Shown piece after piece: positions 27,491 to 39,074 of a stretch of 53,045 nt of DNA. The notes beneath the pieces are model-generated. The model made no database searches. It was not told the origin of the DNA and saw nothing but the letters and a program-made list of their open reading frames with translations. Positions within the stretch are counted from its first letter, which is position 1; each line of letters starts with the position of its first letter. Source of the stretch: Zygnema cylindricum (taxonomy: Eukaryota > Streptophyta > Zygnematophyceae > Zygnematales > Zygnemataceae); assembly GCA_037447655.1 (NCBI GenBank), contig JBBHKE010000575.1, forward strand, positions 1-53,045, in the 5' to 3' direction. The translations under genes were made by a program, and so were the position numbers.

Positions 27491-30400
27491 CATACGGGGC
27501 CCAAAGGAGTTCGAAATCTCGAGAGAAGAAAGTAACAGCCACCTCAAGAAGGCTAAGAGTAGTGGAGAAGAATCGGAGGTTTCTGCAACAACAACAACGA
27601 GAGCATAAAGTCACATCCGAGAATTGGATGCGACTGAACGGGGAGCCTTGGAAAATGACTTCCAAAGGCTCAAAGGGGAAAAGTTAACAGAGAAGACAAA
27701 TGAAAGATCATCCATGACTGTACGGATCGGACTGCTCCGATCGCTAACTAACACTATCTACAATGATAAGATTACCCTCCAAGAAAACACTTCCCACTTT
27801 ACTGAAATCCTAGTCAGAGCAGAATCAGCCGGTCTCCACCTTCCAAGAGTTACGAAGATCTCATTATTACTGCTATTCCTACCTCATAAGTTCACATTGG
27901 TTCTCACCTTATTGGAGGACCACGAGGGGAAAGAGTGGACGTGGGAGGAGGTCGTGGAGAAGCTCACAGCTGCTGATGACTCCACCGAGGTGGTGATGCC
28001 CGAGAAGGCCTCCAACTGTGAGCTTGGCATCAAGGAATCAAGCGGTCAAACTAGTGACCAATCAGGTGACACGGTAGAGACAAAACAAACCTGTCAGAAC
28101 CCAGATCACAAAGTCGCTGTCTGCGATTCGAGCATTCAGATCATAGCTGACCAGAGCGGAGAGGAGACAGGCAGAACTACTAACAATAGAGGGAAGAAAG
28201 CTGTATACAATGAGAACCCTAATGACTCCATTACAGGCCACACTCCAGACTGCACCACGATCTCACACGTGTACCTCTTTCCGAAAGCAGATGCTAGAGA
28301 AGGGGAAGGTCTGCCACGAGGGCAGATAGAAGGGGAAGAAGAACTCACCATTTTGGAGAAGCAATCTGAGGAGATCCACCATCAACCAAGAACATGTGGC
28401 ACTATCTCCGTCCGCGATCTACCGAGGGAGCCGCCAAATCAAATGGATGAGGGCTCCGTCCTTGAAACTACACATCCGAAAGTCACAAGCATCAGTGGAT
28501 GGGACGCCATTCAGTCGACGACAAAGGAGTTAAGCAAGAAGGCCATAAACAGAGTTCTAACCCTGCAGAGAAAGAATATAAGCAGCGAACAAAGAAGCTA
28601 CACACTTAACTTTGCAGATGTTGCTGCAGCAACGAATGCTAAGATTGAATACGGCTCAGACAAGTCAAGGGCCATCATCGGCTCCAAGTGGAGCAGGCGA
28701 GAGAATCGAGATCCTAAGATTAAGGATGACCCATCTCAAGAGGAGACGGGAAGGAGATCTTACCTCAAAAAGGTCAAAGATCTGGTGTCTCACAACGACG
28801 CCACGCTTAACCGCATTGCCTCAAAACGGCGTGAATGCACACAATGTGATGAATTAATCTGCGGAGATGTTTTAAAGAATGCACAAAATCGACCAAGTGC
28901 GTCATCCACCATCCGCAAAGAGGACAAGAGCAGTGTCTTGCACAGAGAATCAGAACGCCAGTCTGCGAAGCAAATCAATACCCAGATGAATGAAGGCAAC
29001 AAAGGTGGCACACGCATGATACAATGATGCAACAAGTGAAAGCTAGCAAATATCAGAAAGCGACAGACTTTGCAGCGGAGAAAGCCATCAAACCACTATC
29101 GGAGACAACAAATGCAAGCACTGACAAAATCAGGTCAGGCAGCGAGACAGCGGATTCAAAGAGAGAACCAAGAAAGATCGACGAAACGGGGTACAGTTCC
29201 ACTCACGAAACAGAGGATGATAAGAACAAAAAGATTCCACGAGTTTCAGATATCATTGGTAGCTGATAGGCTACAAGCGGTCCCATGAGCAGAGATTCGC
29301 GTCATGTCGACCAAGGCAGTGAGAGTGAATCCACCAATCTGCAAAATAGAAAGAAAAACCTTAATGTGTTAGTAAACAAACAAAGTGAGGAGGGGAACAA
29401 GCAAGGTGTAGGAGGCACATGGAGGGAGCACAAGGACACCCTAGAAGTGGGAGGCAATCAGCAAGCATCACTCATCAAATCAGACAACAAGGTAATCAGC
29501 TCCAAAGTTTTCAAAAACAGTGGGAGAAAAGGAGGTAACAAAGACAAAAACCTACCATCCGAGAAGGGAGTCAAAGGCGAGTGTCACAAGAGTAGACTCC
29601 ATTTTAGTGTCCAATCCCGAGAAGGCCTCGAATCCTCCACCCTCCGAATCTATGACAACCATCACAAAGAGGGAGCAAAGTCACCACAGACGATGAAGCG
29701 CTCTGCAAAACAGGTGAACAGCATGTTATTGACTCCACAAGAAACGGAGAAGATTCATGCATCGAATTTGCTCACACCAACAATCGATGAATGGAAAGTG
29801 AGTAATATGGCTCAAATGAGGAGTAAGCTAATTTTTGACAGAATTGCAACTGAGACAAAAATACTTACGGGAAATGAGATCACGAGGAACCTAATCTCAC
29901 CGTTAATTAATCCAACCGGGAAGAGGACTGATTTGCCGAGGGCAAAGTCTTGTATCACCCTCATGGAAGACACCTCAAATAAAGGAGATCCGCCAATAGA
30001 AGGAACACATGTCATGGAGGTCGCCGGTAAGGAATCTGCAATCAATGGAGGAGAAAGTGAATTTCACATCAAGAATAACGAGACAGACAAAGGTCGAAAA
30101 ACAAGAAAAGAAAGTGTAAGTCAGAATTACTTCAATGTCCTTTAAGCTCTTTAACACATGATACAGAAAATGGAAAAGAGTGCAGAAGTCAGTGCAAAAG
30201 TCAGACAGCGGTAAAGGAAACCGGAACTCACCAGAGAGGAGCAGAGATTCCGAGGAAAGTGGGAGAAGCCTCACAGGATTTCTCCACTTGTCATCCCACA
30301 CAACTGGTCGAAGAAAAATCTGATGAAGTAAGTGAAATGTTATTCCACTTGATAGAAGAGGAACCGAAGTTAAAAATGTGGGAGACGAAATCTTTCAAAG

Positions 30401-30878
30401 ATTCATTGATGACCGAAATTCAGAAAACTGACGAGAGAGGATTTAAAGGGAAAGATTCAAAGGAATTTTTATTTTACCTTTCTGCGACCAAGGTCTTTCC
30501 AAACCCACCATTTATGAGAGCTCCTGATGCGGCCAATGTTTGGTCGGCCACAATTTCGAAAGGAGAAAATCTGCAAAGCACAGCGGAAGACATGATGGGA
30601 GAAGTCAAAGGTGTTAGTTCCCAACCCCTAATTTCTCAGATTAGGTCAAGGCTCAAAGTCAAGGAACTTAAAAGTTATAATGCAAAGAAAGATAAGATTG
30701 GAAAGACATCTAGTAGGATTCAGGAGCTGGAAATATTTAAAGATGTAAATGAATTAAAAGAATTCAGCCATAAAGACTCAATAGCAGCTGCAGGAAAGAA
30801 AAGGGGAGATAGACCTCTTAAATTGATAGTTGCCAAAAAAGAGTCTAGATGGAATCCTGACAGGTGCAGTGAAACAAG

Positions 30879-31066
30879 GGTTGAGGGTAAAAAGGAAAGC
30901 TTACCTCACCAAATTCATACGAAAGAGAAGCATCTGGGACATGCGCAGATTAAAAGGTCTGAGAAGTCCCAGGGTTGAGGGTAAAAAGGAAAGCTTACCT
31001 CACCAAATTCATACGAAAGAGAAGCATATTGGACACGCGCAGATTAGAAGGTCTGAGAAGTCCTAG
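30879..31066 (+). repeat. 94-bp tandem duplication in copy 1 of element D
   Basis: The stretch from TTGAGGGTAAAAAGGAAAGC (30881) to GGTCTGAGAAGTCCC is repeated from 30975 with few changes. Copy 2 has it once (from about 35890). A period of 94 shifts the frame, so it helps inactivate copy 1. Confidence 0.85.
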
Positions 31067-31493
31067 ACAATATATGCAACAGAAGCCATGGCTAGGGAAA
31101 AGGAAAGAGGAATCTGAGACGCCATGGAAAGCCAAAGCCTTGGCCTCCTAGAAGACGTGCTAATCCATGGTTGTCTGAACGGAAGAGAGAAGGACTTAGA
31201 CGAAACCCTAAGTGAAACCCTAAGAAAGTGAGATTTCAGATAGGAATTTCGCGAAAGACAGAATGAACCTGTCACAAAAAGTACTAACTATTTTATGTGT
31301 GTAAAAAGTACTGGGCGTACCTTCGTAAATGTGCGACGAAGGCGCGAAGTACCTTTGGAGTTGTACATTGGAAAATGCTGAAGCTTCATCTTTACCGCGA
31401 ACGGAAAATCGAACGGACAAAATTTATCAGGTCGCACGAACGACAACTTGAACATTCTGCGACAAGCTCACGGTACCGATTGGATGTCAAACA

Positions 31494-31952
31494 TTGGAAA
31501 TCCACGGTCGAAACGAAACGAAACATTATTCTCCTCGTACAACGAGGATAAAGGACACGTCAAGTGGTCCCAGAATTGATACGTTGGCATTTGCAGGAAG
31601 CGGCAGCGACGCAATGGCCTTAGGCGGTAGACGCGCCTCAATTAGTCATACTTTGACGAAAGGTCACCTTTGGACAACAGGTTGTCCCCACGGGATAATA
31701 ATTCAAATGGAGCGAGTTCCACTTCAGTTTAACGGAGCGACAAAACATATCGGCTCCAAATCGCCTCAAGTGTACGGCGATCAGTTTTTATATCAAGAAA
31801 AATCCAGCGAGTTATTTGTTCTGAGAAAATCTTCAGCAACGACATTGTATCGGATGTATCGCGCAAAGCTCGAGTGGGAGTGTTGGTTTTTGACGATCTT
31901 CGGCAATACATCGATTCTAACGATACTACCGATTTGCATATGTGTGACGTGA
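31494..31952 (+). pseudogene. Second ORF region before the LTR, copy 1
   Basis: This is the counterpart of 36212-36871 in copy 2. It starts at MEIHGRNETKH and has GIIIQMERVPLQFNGATKHI and YLYQEK-like QFLYQEKSSELFVLRKSSAT, ending inside LTR 2. The upstream part is in another frame. No family recognised. Confidence 0.3.
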
Positions 31953-32486
31953 CGTGACGTGACGGATTTGAGCGTACGAAATTGAACCAACGTTTACATG
32001 TTTCAATGAATGCTCTGTGTAATGAATTGCTTGAACAAATGTGCGGCAATTCTTGGTGAAAACTTAACTTGTATATACGGTCTGATTGGACCAATTTAGG
32101 TGTGCATTTAGTGTAGATCCTTTTGAGGTAGAATACAAAGGCATTGCAGGTCAGACAGAAAAACAACCCTTCATCCATCAATTTCATAAAGCAAGTTAGA
32201 CATACAGAGAGTAAGACAAAGTAGAATAGAACTGAATTTATTATAAAGTCTTTGCAGCATTTTGTCCTAAACGGACCTTAATTGAAAGCTACGGCTATTC
32301 CTAAGATCCTATCTTGTTTATTCTGTCTACTTGCTAAATATCTCTCCCAACTCTACCTCATTCCTATCTCTATTATTTTTTGTGACTCCCTAAGCCCCTT
32401 GTGCGTGTTTGATCTGGGGCCGGTCCATTTCCTTTGTGGTTACGAGAGATCCTCTCGTTAGCTCGAATGAACGACCCGGCGCAACA
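31881..32486 (+). mobile_element. LTR 2 (central, shared) of element D array
   Basis: It is preceded by the polypurine GAGTGGGAG, and the PBS GGTTATGGGCCCACC follows at 32487-32501. It therefore serves as 3' LTR of copy 1 and 5' LTR of copy 2. It has four TGACG units against five in the others. Confidence 0.92.
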
Positions 32487-35400
32487 GGTTATGGGCCCAC
32501 CCATACAGGGCCCAAAGGAGTTCGAAATCTCGAGAGAAGAAAGTAACAACCACCTCATGAAGGCTGAGAGTAGCGGAGAAGAATCGGAGGTTTCTGCAAC
32601 AACAATAACGAGAGCAGAAAGTCAGATCCGAGAATTGGATGCGACTGAAGGTGGAGCCTTGGAAAATGACTTCTAAAGGCTCAAAGGGGAAAAGTTAACG
32701 GAGAAGACAAATGAAAGATCATCCATGACTGTACGGATCAGACTGCTCCGATCGCTAACTAACACAATCTACGATGATAAGATTACCCTCCAAGAAAACA
32801 CTTCCCACTTTACTGAAATCGTAGTCAGAGCAGAATCAGCCGGTCTCCACCTTCCAAGAGTTACGAAGATCTCATTATTACTGCTATTCCTACCTCATAA
32901 GTTCACATTGGTTCTCACCTTATTGGAGGACCACGAGGGGAAAGAGTGGACGTGGGAGGAGGTCGTGGAGAAGCTCACAGCTGCTGATGACTCCACCGAG
33001 GTGGTGATGCCCGAGAAAGCCTCCAACTGTGAGCTTGGCATCAAGGAATCAAGCGGTGAAACTAGTGACCAATCAGGTGACACGGTAGAGACAAAACAAA
33101 CCTGTCAGAACCCAGATCACAAAGTCTCTATCTGCGATTCGAGCATTTAGATCATAGTTGACCACAGCGGAGAGGAGACAGGCAGAACTACTAACAATAG
33201 AGGGAAGAAAGTTGTATACAATGAGAACCCTAATGACTCCATTACAGGCCACACTCTAGACTGCACCACAATCTCACACGTGTACCTCTTTCCGAAAGCA
33301 GATGCTAGAGAAGGGGAAGGTCTGCCACGAGGGCAGATAGAAGGGGAAGAAGAACTCACCATTTTGGAGAAGCAATCTGAGGAGATCCACCATCAGCCAA
33401 GAACATGTGGCACTATCTCCATCCGCGATCTACCAAGGGAGCCGCCAAATCAAATGGATGAGGGCTCCGTCGTTGAAACTACACATCCCAAAGTCAGAAG
33501 CATCAGTGGATGGGACGCCATTTAGCCGACGACAAAGGAGTTAAGCAAGAAGGCCATAAACAGAGTTCTAACCCTGTAGAGAAAGAATATAAGCAGCGAA
33601 CAGAGAAGCTGCACACTTAACTTTGCAGATGTTGCTGCAGCAACGAATGCTAAGATTGAATACGGCTCAGACAAGTCAAGGGCCATCATCGGCTCCAAGT
33701 GGAGCAGGCGAGAGAATCGAGATCCTTATATTAAGGATCACCCATCTCAAGAGGAGACGGGAAGGAGATCTTACCTCAAAAAAGTCAAAGATCTGGTGTC
33801 TCACAACGACGCCACGCTTAACCGCATTGCCTCAGAATGGCGTGAATGCACACAATGTGATGAAGAAATCTGCGGAGATGTTTCAAATAATGCACAAAAT
33901 TGACCAAGTGCGTCATCCACCATCCGCAAAGAGGACAAGAGCAGTGTCTTGCACAGAGAATGAGAACGCCAGTCTGCGAAGCAAATCAATACCGAGATGA
34001 AAGGAGGCAACAAAGGTGGCATACGCATGAATACAATGATGCAACAAGTGAAAGCTAACAAAGATCAGAAAGCGACAGACTTTGCAGCGGAGAAAGCCGT
34101 CAAACCTCAATCGGAGACAACAAATGCAAGCACTGACAAAATCAGGTCAGGCAGCGAAACAGCGGATTCAAAGAGAGAACCAAGAAAGATCGACGAAAGA
34201 GGGTACGCTTCCACTCACCAAACAGAGGATGATGAGAACAAAAAGATTCAACGAGTTTCAGAGATCATTGGTAGCCGAGAGGCTACAAGCGGTCCCATGA
34301 GCACAGATTCGCGTCGTGTCGACGAGGCAGTGAGAGTGAATCCACCAATCTGCAAAATAGAAAGAAAAACCTTAATGTGTTGGTAAACAAACAAAGTGAG
34401 GAGGGGAACAAGGAAGGTGTAGGAGGCACATGGAGGGAGCACAAGGACACCCAAGAAGTGGGAGGCAATCAGCAAGCATCACTCATCAAATCAGACAACA
34501 AGGTAATCAGCTCCAAAGTTTTCAAGAAAAGTGGGAGAAAAGGAGGTAACAAAGACAAAAACCTACCATCCAAGAAGGGAGTCAAAGCCGAGTGTCACAA
34601 GAGTAGACTCCATTTTAGTGTCCAATCCCGAGAAGGCCTCGAATCCTCCACCCTCCGAATCTATGACAACCATCACAAGGAGGGAGCAAAGTCATCACAA
34701 ACGATGAAGCGCTCTGCAAAACAGGTGAACAGCATTTTATTGACTCCGTAGGAAACGGAGAAGATTCATGCATCGAATTTGCTCACACCAACAATCGATG
34801 AATGGAAAGTGAGTAATATGGCTCAAATGAGGAGTAAGCTTATTTCTGACAGAATTGCAACTGAGACAAAAGCACTGACGGGAAAAGAGATCACGAGGAA
34901 CCTAATCTCACCGTTAATTAATCCAACCGGGAAGAGGACTGATTTGCCGAGGGCAAAGTCTTGTATCACCCTCATGGAAGACACCTCAAATAAATGAGAT
35001 CCGCCAATAGAAGGAACACATGTCATGGAGGTCGCCGGTAAGGAATCTGCAATCAGTGGAGGAGAAAGTGAATTTCACATCAAGAAATCCAGACAGACAA
35101 AGGTCGAAAAACAAGAAAGGAAAGTGTAAGTCAGAATTACTTCAATGTCCTTTCAAGCTCCTTAACACATGATACAGAAAATGGAAAAGAGTGCAAAAGT
35201 CAGTGCAAAAGTCAGACAGCGGTAAAGGAAACCGGAACTCACGAGAGAGGAGCAGAGATTCCGAGGAAAGTGGGAGAAGCCTCACAGGATTTCTCCACTT
35301 GTCATCCCACACAACCGGTCGAAGAAAAATCTGATGAAGTAAGTGAAATGTTAGTCCACTTGATAGAAGAGGAACCGAAGTTAAAAATGTGGGAGACGAA

Positions 35401-36160
35401 ATCTTTCAAAGGTGCATTGATGACCGAAATTCAGAAAACTGACGAGAGGGGATTTACAGGGAAAGATTCAAAGGAATTTTTATTTTACCTTTCTGCAACC
35501 AAGGTCCTTCCAAACCCACCATTTATGAGGGCTCCTGATGCGGCCAATGTTTGGTCGGCCACAATTTCGAAAGGAGAAAATATTCAAAGCACAGCGGAAG
35601 ACATGATGGGAGAAGTCAAAGGTGTTAGTTCCCAACCCCTAATTTCTCAGATTAGGTCAAGGCTCAAAGTCAAGGAACTTAAAAGTTATAATGCAAAGAA
35701 AGATAAGATTGGAAAGACATCTAGTAGGATTCAGGAGCTGGAAAAATTTAAAGATGTACATGAATTAAAAGAATTCAGCCATAAAGACTCAATAGCAGCT
35801 GCAGGAAAGAAAAGGGGAGATAGACCTCTTAAATTGATAGTTGCCAAAAAAGAGTCTAGATGGAATCCTGACAGGTGCAGTGAAACAAGGGTTGAGGGTA
35901 AAAAGGAAAGCTTACCTCACCAAATTCATACGAAAGAGAAGCATCTTGGACACGCGCAGATTAGAAGGTCTGAGAAGTCCCAGAGAAGATCTGCAACCGA
36001 AGCCGTGGCTACGGAAAAGGAAAGAGGAAGCCCAGACGCCATGGAAAGCCTAAGCCTAGGCCTCCTAGAAGACGTGCTAACCCATGGTTGTCTGAACGGA
36101 AGAGAGAAGGACTTAGACGAAACCCTAAGTGAAACCCTAAGAAAGAGAGATTTCAGATAG
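32467..36160 (+). pseudogene. Gag-like plus long unrecognised ORF, element D copy 2
   Basis: Same architecture as copy 1, from the ATG in LTR 2 at 32467 to TAG at 36158-36160, an ancestral frame of about 1,230 codons. Interruptions differ from copy 1: stops at 32674, 33148 and 33523, and small indels near 34320-34330. The longest intact piece is 35270-36160 (296 codons), with SEMLVHLIEEEPKLKMWETK, FLFYLSATKVLPNPPFMRAP and SRLKVKELKSYNAKKDKIGK. Because breaks differ, each copy is open where the other is broken. No transmembrane or enzyme motif is visible in the non-Gag part. Confidence 0.65.
32487..32501 (+). other. Primer binding site of element D copy 2
   Basis: GGTTATGGGCCCACC, identical to the site at 27476 and in the same position relative to the LTR and gag frame. 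Confidence 0.85.
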
Positions 36161-36211
36161 GAATTTCCCGAAGGACAGAATGAACCTGTCACAGAAAGTA
36201 CTAACTGTTTT

Positions 36212-36871
36212 ATGTCTGTAAAAAGTACTGGGCGTACCTTCGTGAATGTGCGACGAAGGCGCGAAGTACCTTTGGAGTCGTACGTTGGAAAATGCCGAAG
36301 CTTCATCGCTACCGCGAACGGAAAAATCGAACGGACAAAATTTATCAGGTCGCACGAACGACAACTTGAACATTCTGCGACGAAGCGCACGGTACCGATT
36401 GGATGTCAAACATTGGAAATCCACGGTCGAAACGAAACGAAACATTATTCTCCTCGTACAACGAGGATAAAGGACACGTCAGGTGGTCCCAGAATTGATA
36501 CGTTGGCATTTGCAGGAAGCGGCAGCGACGCAGTGGCCTTAGGCGCCAGACGCGCCTCAATTGGTCATACTTTGACGAAAGGTCAGCTTTGGACCACAGG
36601 TGGTCCCCACGGGATAATAATTCAAATGGAGCGAGTTCCACTTCAGTTTAACGGAGCGACAAAACATATCGGCTCCAAATCGCCTCAAGTGTACGGCGAT
36701 CAGTTTTTATATCAAGAAAAATCCAGCGAGTTATTTGTTCTGAGAAAATCTTTAGCGACGACATTGTATCGGATGTATCGCGCAAAGCTCGAGTGGGAGT
36801 GTTGGTTTTTGACGATCTTCGGCAATACATCAATTCTAACGATACTACCGATTTGCATATGTGTGACGTGA
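36212..36871 (+). CDS. Unrecognised 219-codon ORF overlapping LTR 3
   Basis: Opens at ATG 36212, 51 bp after the end of the long ORF, and ends in LTR 3. It begins MSVKSTGRTFVNVRRRREVP and includes DTLAFAGSGSDAVALGARRA and GPHGIIIQMERVPLQFNGAT. The part after codon 95 is also open in copy 1. I do not recognise it. The AFAGSGSDA stretch is not enough to assign a family. It could be non-coding sequence that happens to be open. Confidence 0.25.
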   Translation: MSVKSTGRTFVNVRRRREVPLESYVGKCRSFIATANGKIERTKFIRSHERQLEHSATKRTVPIGCQTLEIHGRNETKHYSPRTTRIKDTSGGPRIDTLAFAGSGSDAVALGARRASIGHTLTKGQLWTTGGPHGIIIQMERVPLQFNGATKHIGSKSPQVYGDQFLYQEKSSELFVLRKSLATTLYRMYRAKLEWECWFLTIFGNTSILTILPICICVT

Positions 36872-37409
36872 CGTGACGTGACGTGACGATCTGAGCGTAC
36901 GGAATTGAACCAACGTTTACATGTTTTAATGAATGCTCTGTGTACGGAATTGCTTGAACAAATGTGCGGCAATTCTTGGTGGAAACTTAACTTGTATATA
37001 CGGTCTGATTGGACCAATTTAGGTGTGCATTTAGTGTAGATCCTTTTGAGGTAGAATACAAAGGCATTGCAGGTCAGACAGAAAAACAACCCTTCATCCA
37101 TCAATTTCATAGAGCAAGTTAGACATACAGAGAGTAAGACAACGTAGAATAGATCTGACTTTATTATAAAGTCTTTGTAACATTTTGTCCTAAAAGGACC
37201 TTAATTGAAAGCTACGGCTATTCCTAAGATCCTATCTTGTCTATTCTGTCTACTTGCTAAATATCTCTCCCAACTCTACCTCATTCCTATCTCTATTATT
37301 TTCTGTGACTCCCTAAGCCCCTTGTGCGTGTTTGATCTGGGGCCGGTCCATTTCGTTTGTGGTTACGAGAGATCCTCCCGTTAGCTCGAATGAACAACCC
37401 GGCGCAACA
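36800..37409 (+). mobile_element. LTR 3 of element D array
   Basis: Preceded by the polypurine GAGTGGGAG and ending CCCGGCGCAACA at 37409. Instead of a PBS it is followed by GAATTCGCTGGACCC, which belongs to the minus-strand subtilase exon. This is the right border of the array. Confidence 0.92.
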
Positions 37410-37691
37410 GAATTCGCTGGACCCATATTTGTGACTTTTCGAGTCGTCGTGAAACCATCTCCTTTCACTTTCGTCATCATAAGTGAGGGTGAATTATAAT
37501 GGAAGGTGCTTTTATATTTTGGGCAAGACATACCAAATTTATTTTTGATTGATGAAGATGTAAGAAAATTACAGAGGTAATTATGTATCCATGTATTCCG
37601 GTGTCGTAAACAAGACCCGGATCTACTGCAAAGTTAGGTCTTAAAAGGCCATTTCCAAAATCTAAGGCATTCCCTGCTGATAAAGGTGCGG
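37410..37691 (-). pseudogene. Plant-type subtilase, C-terminal exon (truncated, frameshifted)
   Basis: After an acceptor TTGTTGCAG the minus strand encodes APLSAGNALDFGNGLLRPNF and AVDPGLVYDTGIH, then in a shifted frame NYLCNFLTSS and YNSPSLMM and TTTRKVTNMGPANS. This is the end of the S8 domain and the start of the fn3-like domain of plant subtilases (family motifs DPGLVYD, DYxxFLC, RTVTNVG). The frameshift coincides with an imperfect duplication GGAATACAT/GGATACAT. The exon is cut at 37410 by LTR 3, so the protein lacks its end. Confidence 0.85.
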
Positions 37692-38286
37692 CTGCAACAA
37701 AATAGGAAACGAAAAAAAAAGAAATGAATCAAAAGAAAGAAAATGGAATGAATCAATAGGGAATTTCAAATTGGTAGAAGTGAAACAACTTTCTACAAAT
37801 GTTAAAGTCCATACTTTTTTTCTCTAACATTCAAGTTTCGTGAGACATTAAGATTTTCATAAAGTTGAAGCTCGTTAATTTTGTGAGAGAATCCTTGTAT
37901 GCCAAAGATTTCAAATATCCATGTATTATTTAGCATTAATCACTGCGGCTAGCGATTATTTACCCGTCTCTTTAATTTATTATAGTTTGTGTCTAAATTT
38001 CTTCAGGTTTCATTTTAATATCATTTAAACTATCTAGTGAGTCATATCACATCTTAAATTACATCATTAAATTCATTCTAGAACAAAAAAAATAAAATAC
38101 TGCCAAGAATGTAATTTTTTTTTTTCTAAGTACCCGTTGTTCCCGATTGTAAGAAATTTAGTCCCTAAAATTACATCTACTATAAAAATAAAAATAACAC
38201 GAATAATCATTATAATACTAACAATTTAATAATAAGAAGAAAATAGCGTTGTTTTCATTATTTTGAAAAAAAATCTTTTCGCCTAC

Positions 38287-38485
38287 CCGTAGTTGCAATG
38301 GCAGAATACAATCTTCCGGGACTCCAGCTAGGTTTTTCGGATCTTAAAAGGGCTAAAACTCCTGCCACGTGCGGAGTGGCCATGGAAGTTCCACTTAGTA
38401 TTTTAAACTCAGATTTTGGGATGTGATAGGGCGCATTTGGGGGAAAGGCGGCCAAAATATCCTCTCCTGGAGCAATAATATCAGG
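38287..38485 (-). pseudogene. Subtilase exon with catalytic Ser
   Basis: Bounded by ..TTTTCCAG and GTAGGC on the minus strand. It encodes PDIIAPGEDILAAFPPNAPY, then ILSGTSMATPHVAGVLALLR and WSPGRLYSAIATTG. GTSMATPHVAG is the catalytic-Ser motif of S8 subtilases and is intact. Exon phases agree with the exons on both sides (preceding exon ends with a full codon; this one ends with one base carried over). The neighbouring exon is broken, so the locus is a relic. Confidence 0.9.
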
Positions 38486-38968
38486 CTGGAAAAGGAGGCC
38501 GAGGGGAGAGGGGGAGGAAGAGGGAGAGGGGCGGAGAGGGATGGAGGGTTTATTAATATGAATACTACTATTGTCACTTCTATCCTTGTTATCATTATAT
38601 GATCATTATCATCATCGTTGTTATTACAAGTAGTGTTAGTTGTGGTAGAATCGGTAGCATTAGTATGTCATTCTTTATCTCGAGAAAACCAGAGGAAAGT
38701 TAAAGAAGTAAATCTTTTTTTTGCATAATTAAGAGCTCCAACGACGATTCAAAGTTTGGGTGGTTTTAATACGGCGTTTAAGAAATAAGAAAATAAAAAC
38801 AATAAACGCTAAGTTGGAAATATTGGACATGGAAGTGAATTTCAACTTAAATGACATTCAAGATAGACAAAAGCCAAATATTGACAGCTGAATCGGAAAC
38901 GTTGAAGTAACATGCAGATAGAATTAAATTTCAAATGTAAAACCTCCTTCATAATATTTGTTTTTAAC

Positions 38969-39074
38969 CTTCATAATGTCCGCATAGGGATGTGGGCCCC
39001 TCGAGGAGAATTCGGCGACCAGAGAAGTTCCGTTATAAGTTGTAACCGTACTTGAAATTGAAGCTCTAGGATAT
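38969..39074 (-). pseudogene. Subtilase exon between PA domain and catalytic Ser
   Basis: Minus-strand exon after TTTTTACAG, ending AAG before GTTAAAAAC. It encodes YPRASISSTVTTYNGTSLVA and EFSSRGPHPYADIMK, the plant subtilase motif VAxFSSRGPxxxxxxILK that precedes PDIxAPG. Spliced to the next exon it gives IMK-PDIIAPGEDILAAF in frame. Confidence 0.88.

Larger units (their letters stand above)
27456..31229 (+). pseudogene. Gag-like plus long unrecognised ORF, element D copy 1
   Basis: The frame opens in the LTR with MNDPAQQVMGPP. It continues through the PBS into a copia-Gag-like section (SLTNTIYNDKITLQENTSHF, ESAGLHLPRVTKISLLLLFL, EWTWEEVVEKLTAADDS). It then becomes a long hydrophilic, Lys/Ser/Thr/Glu-rich region without recognised domains, to a stop at 31227-31229. 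Defects against copy 2: a stop at 27606-27608, a 1-nt deletion near 29018, a stop at 29264-29266, a 1-nt deletion near 30140 and a 94-bp tandem duplication (period 94, from about 30879). The longest intact piece is 467 codons (27624-29027). Confidence 0.65.
26865..37409 (+). mobile_element. Tandem array LTR-internal-LTR-internal-LTR of element D
   Basis: Three LTRs alternate with two internal regions (27476-31880 and 32487-36799) that align over their whole length. Both internal regions start with the 15-bp iMet anticodon-arm PBS and end with GAGTGGGAG, a polypurine tract. There are no RT, integrase, protease or RNase H motifs, so the element is non-autonomous (LARD-like with a Gag-derived ORF). 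The outer flanks are a TIR element (left) and a subtilase exon (right), with no clean target duplication. Confidence 0.9.

Noticed and set aside
28612-28857. Alternative-frame ORFs overlapping the long ORF of element D
   Set aside because: Shadows of the main frame; the longer alternative in copy 2 (33623-34000) exists because of substitutions that also break the main frame.
37405-37415. Target-site duplication AATTG/AATTC around the array
   Set aside because: It needs an extra G inside both LTR ends and matches only 4 of 5 bases; the flanks also belong to different sequences.
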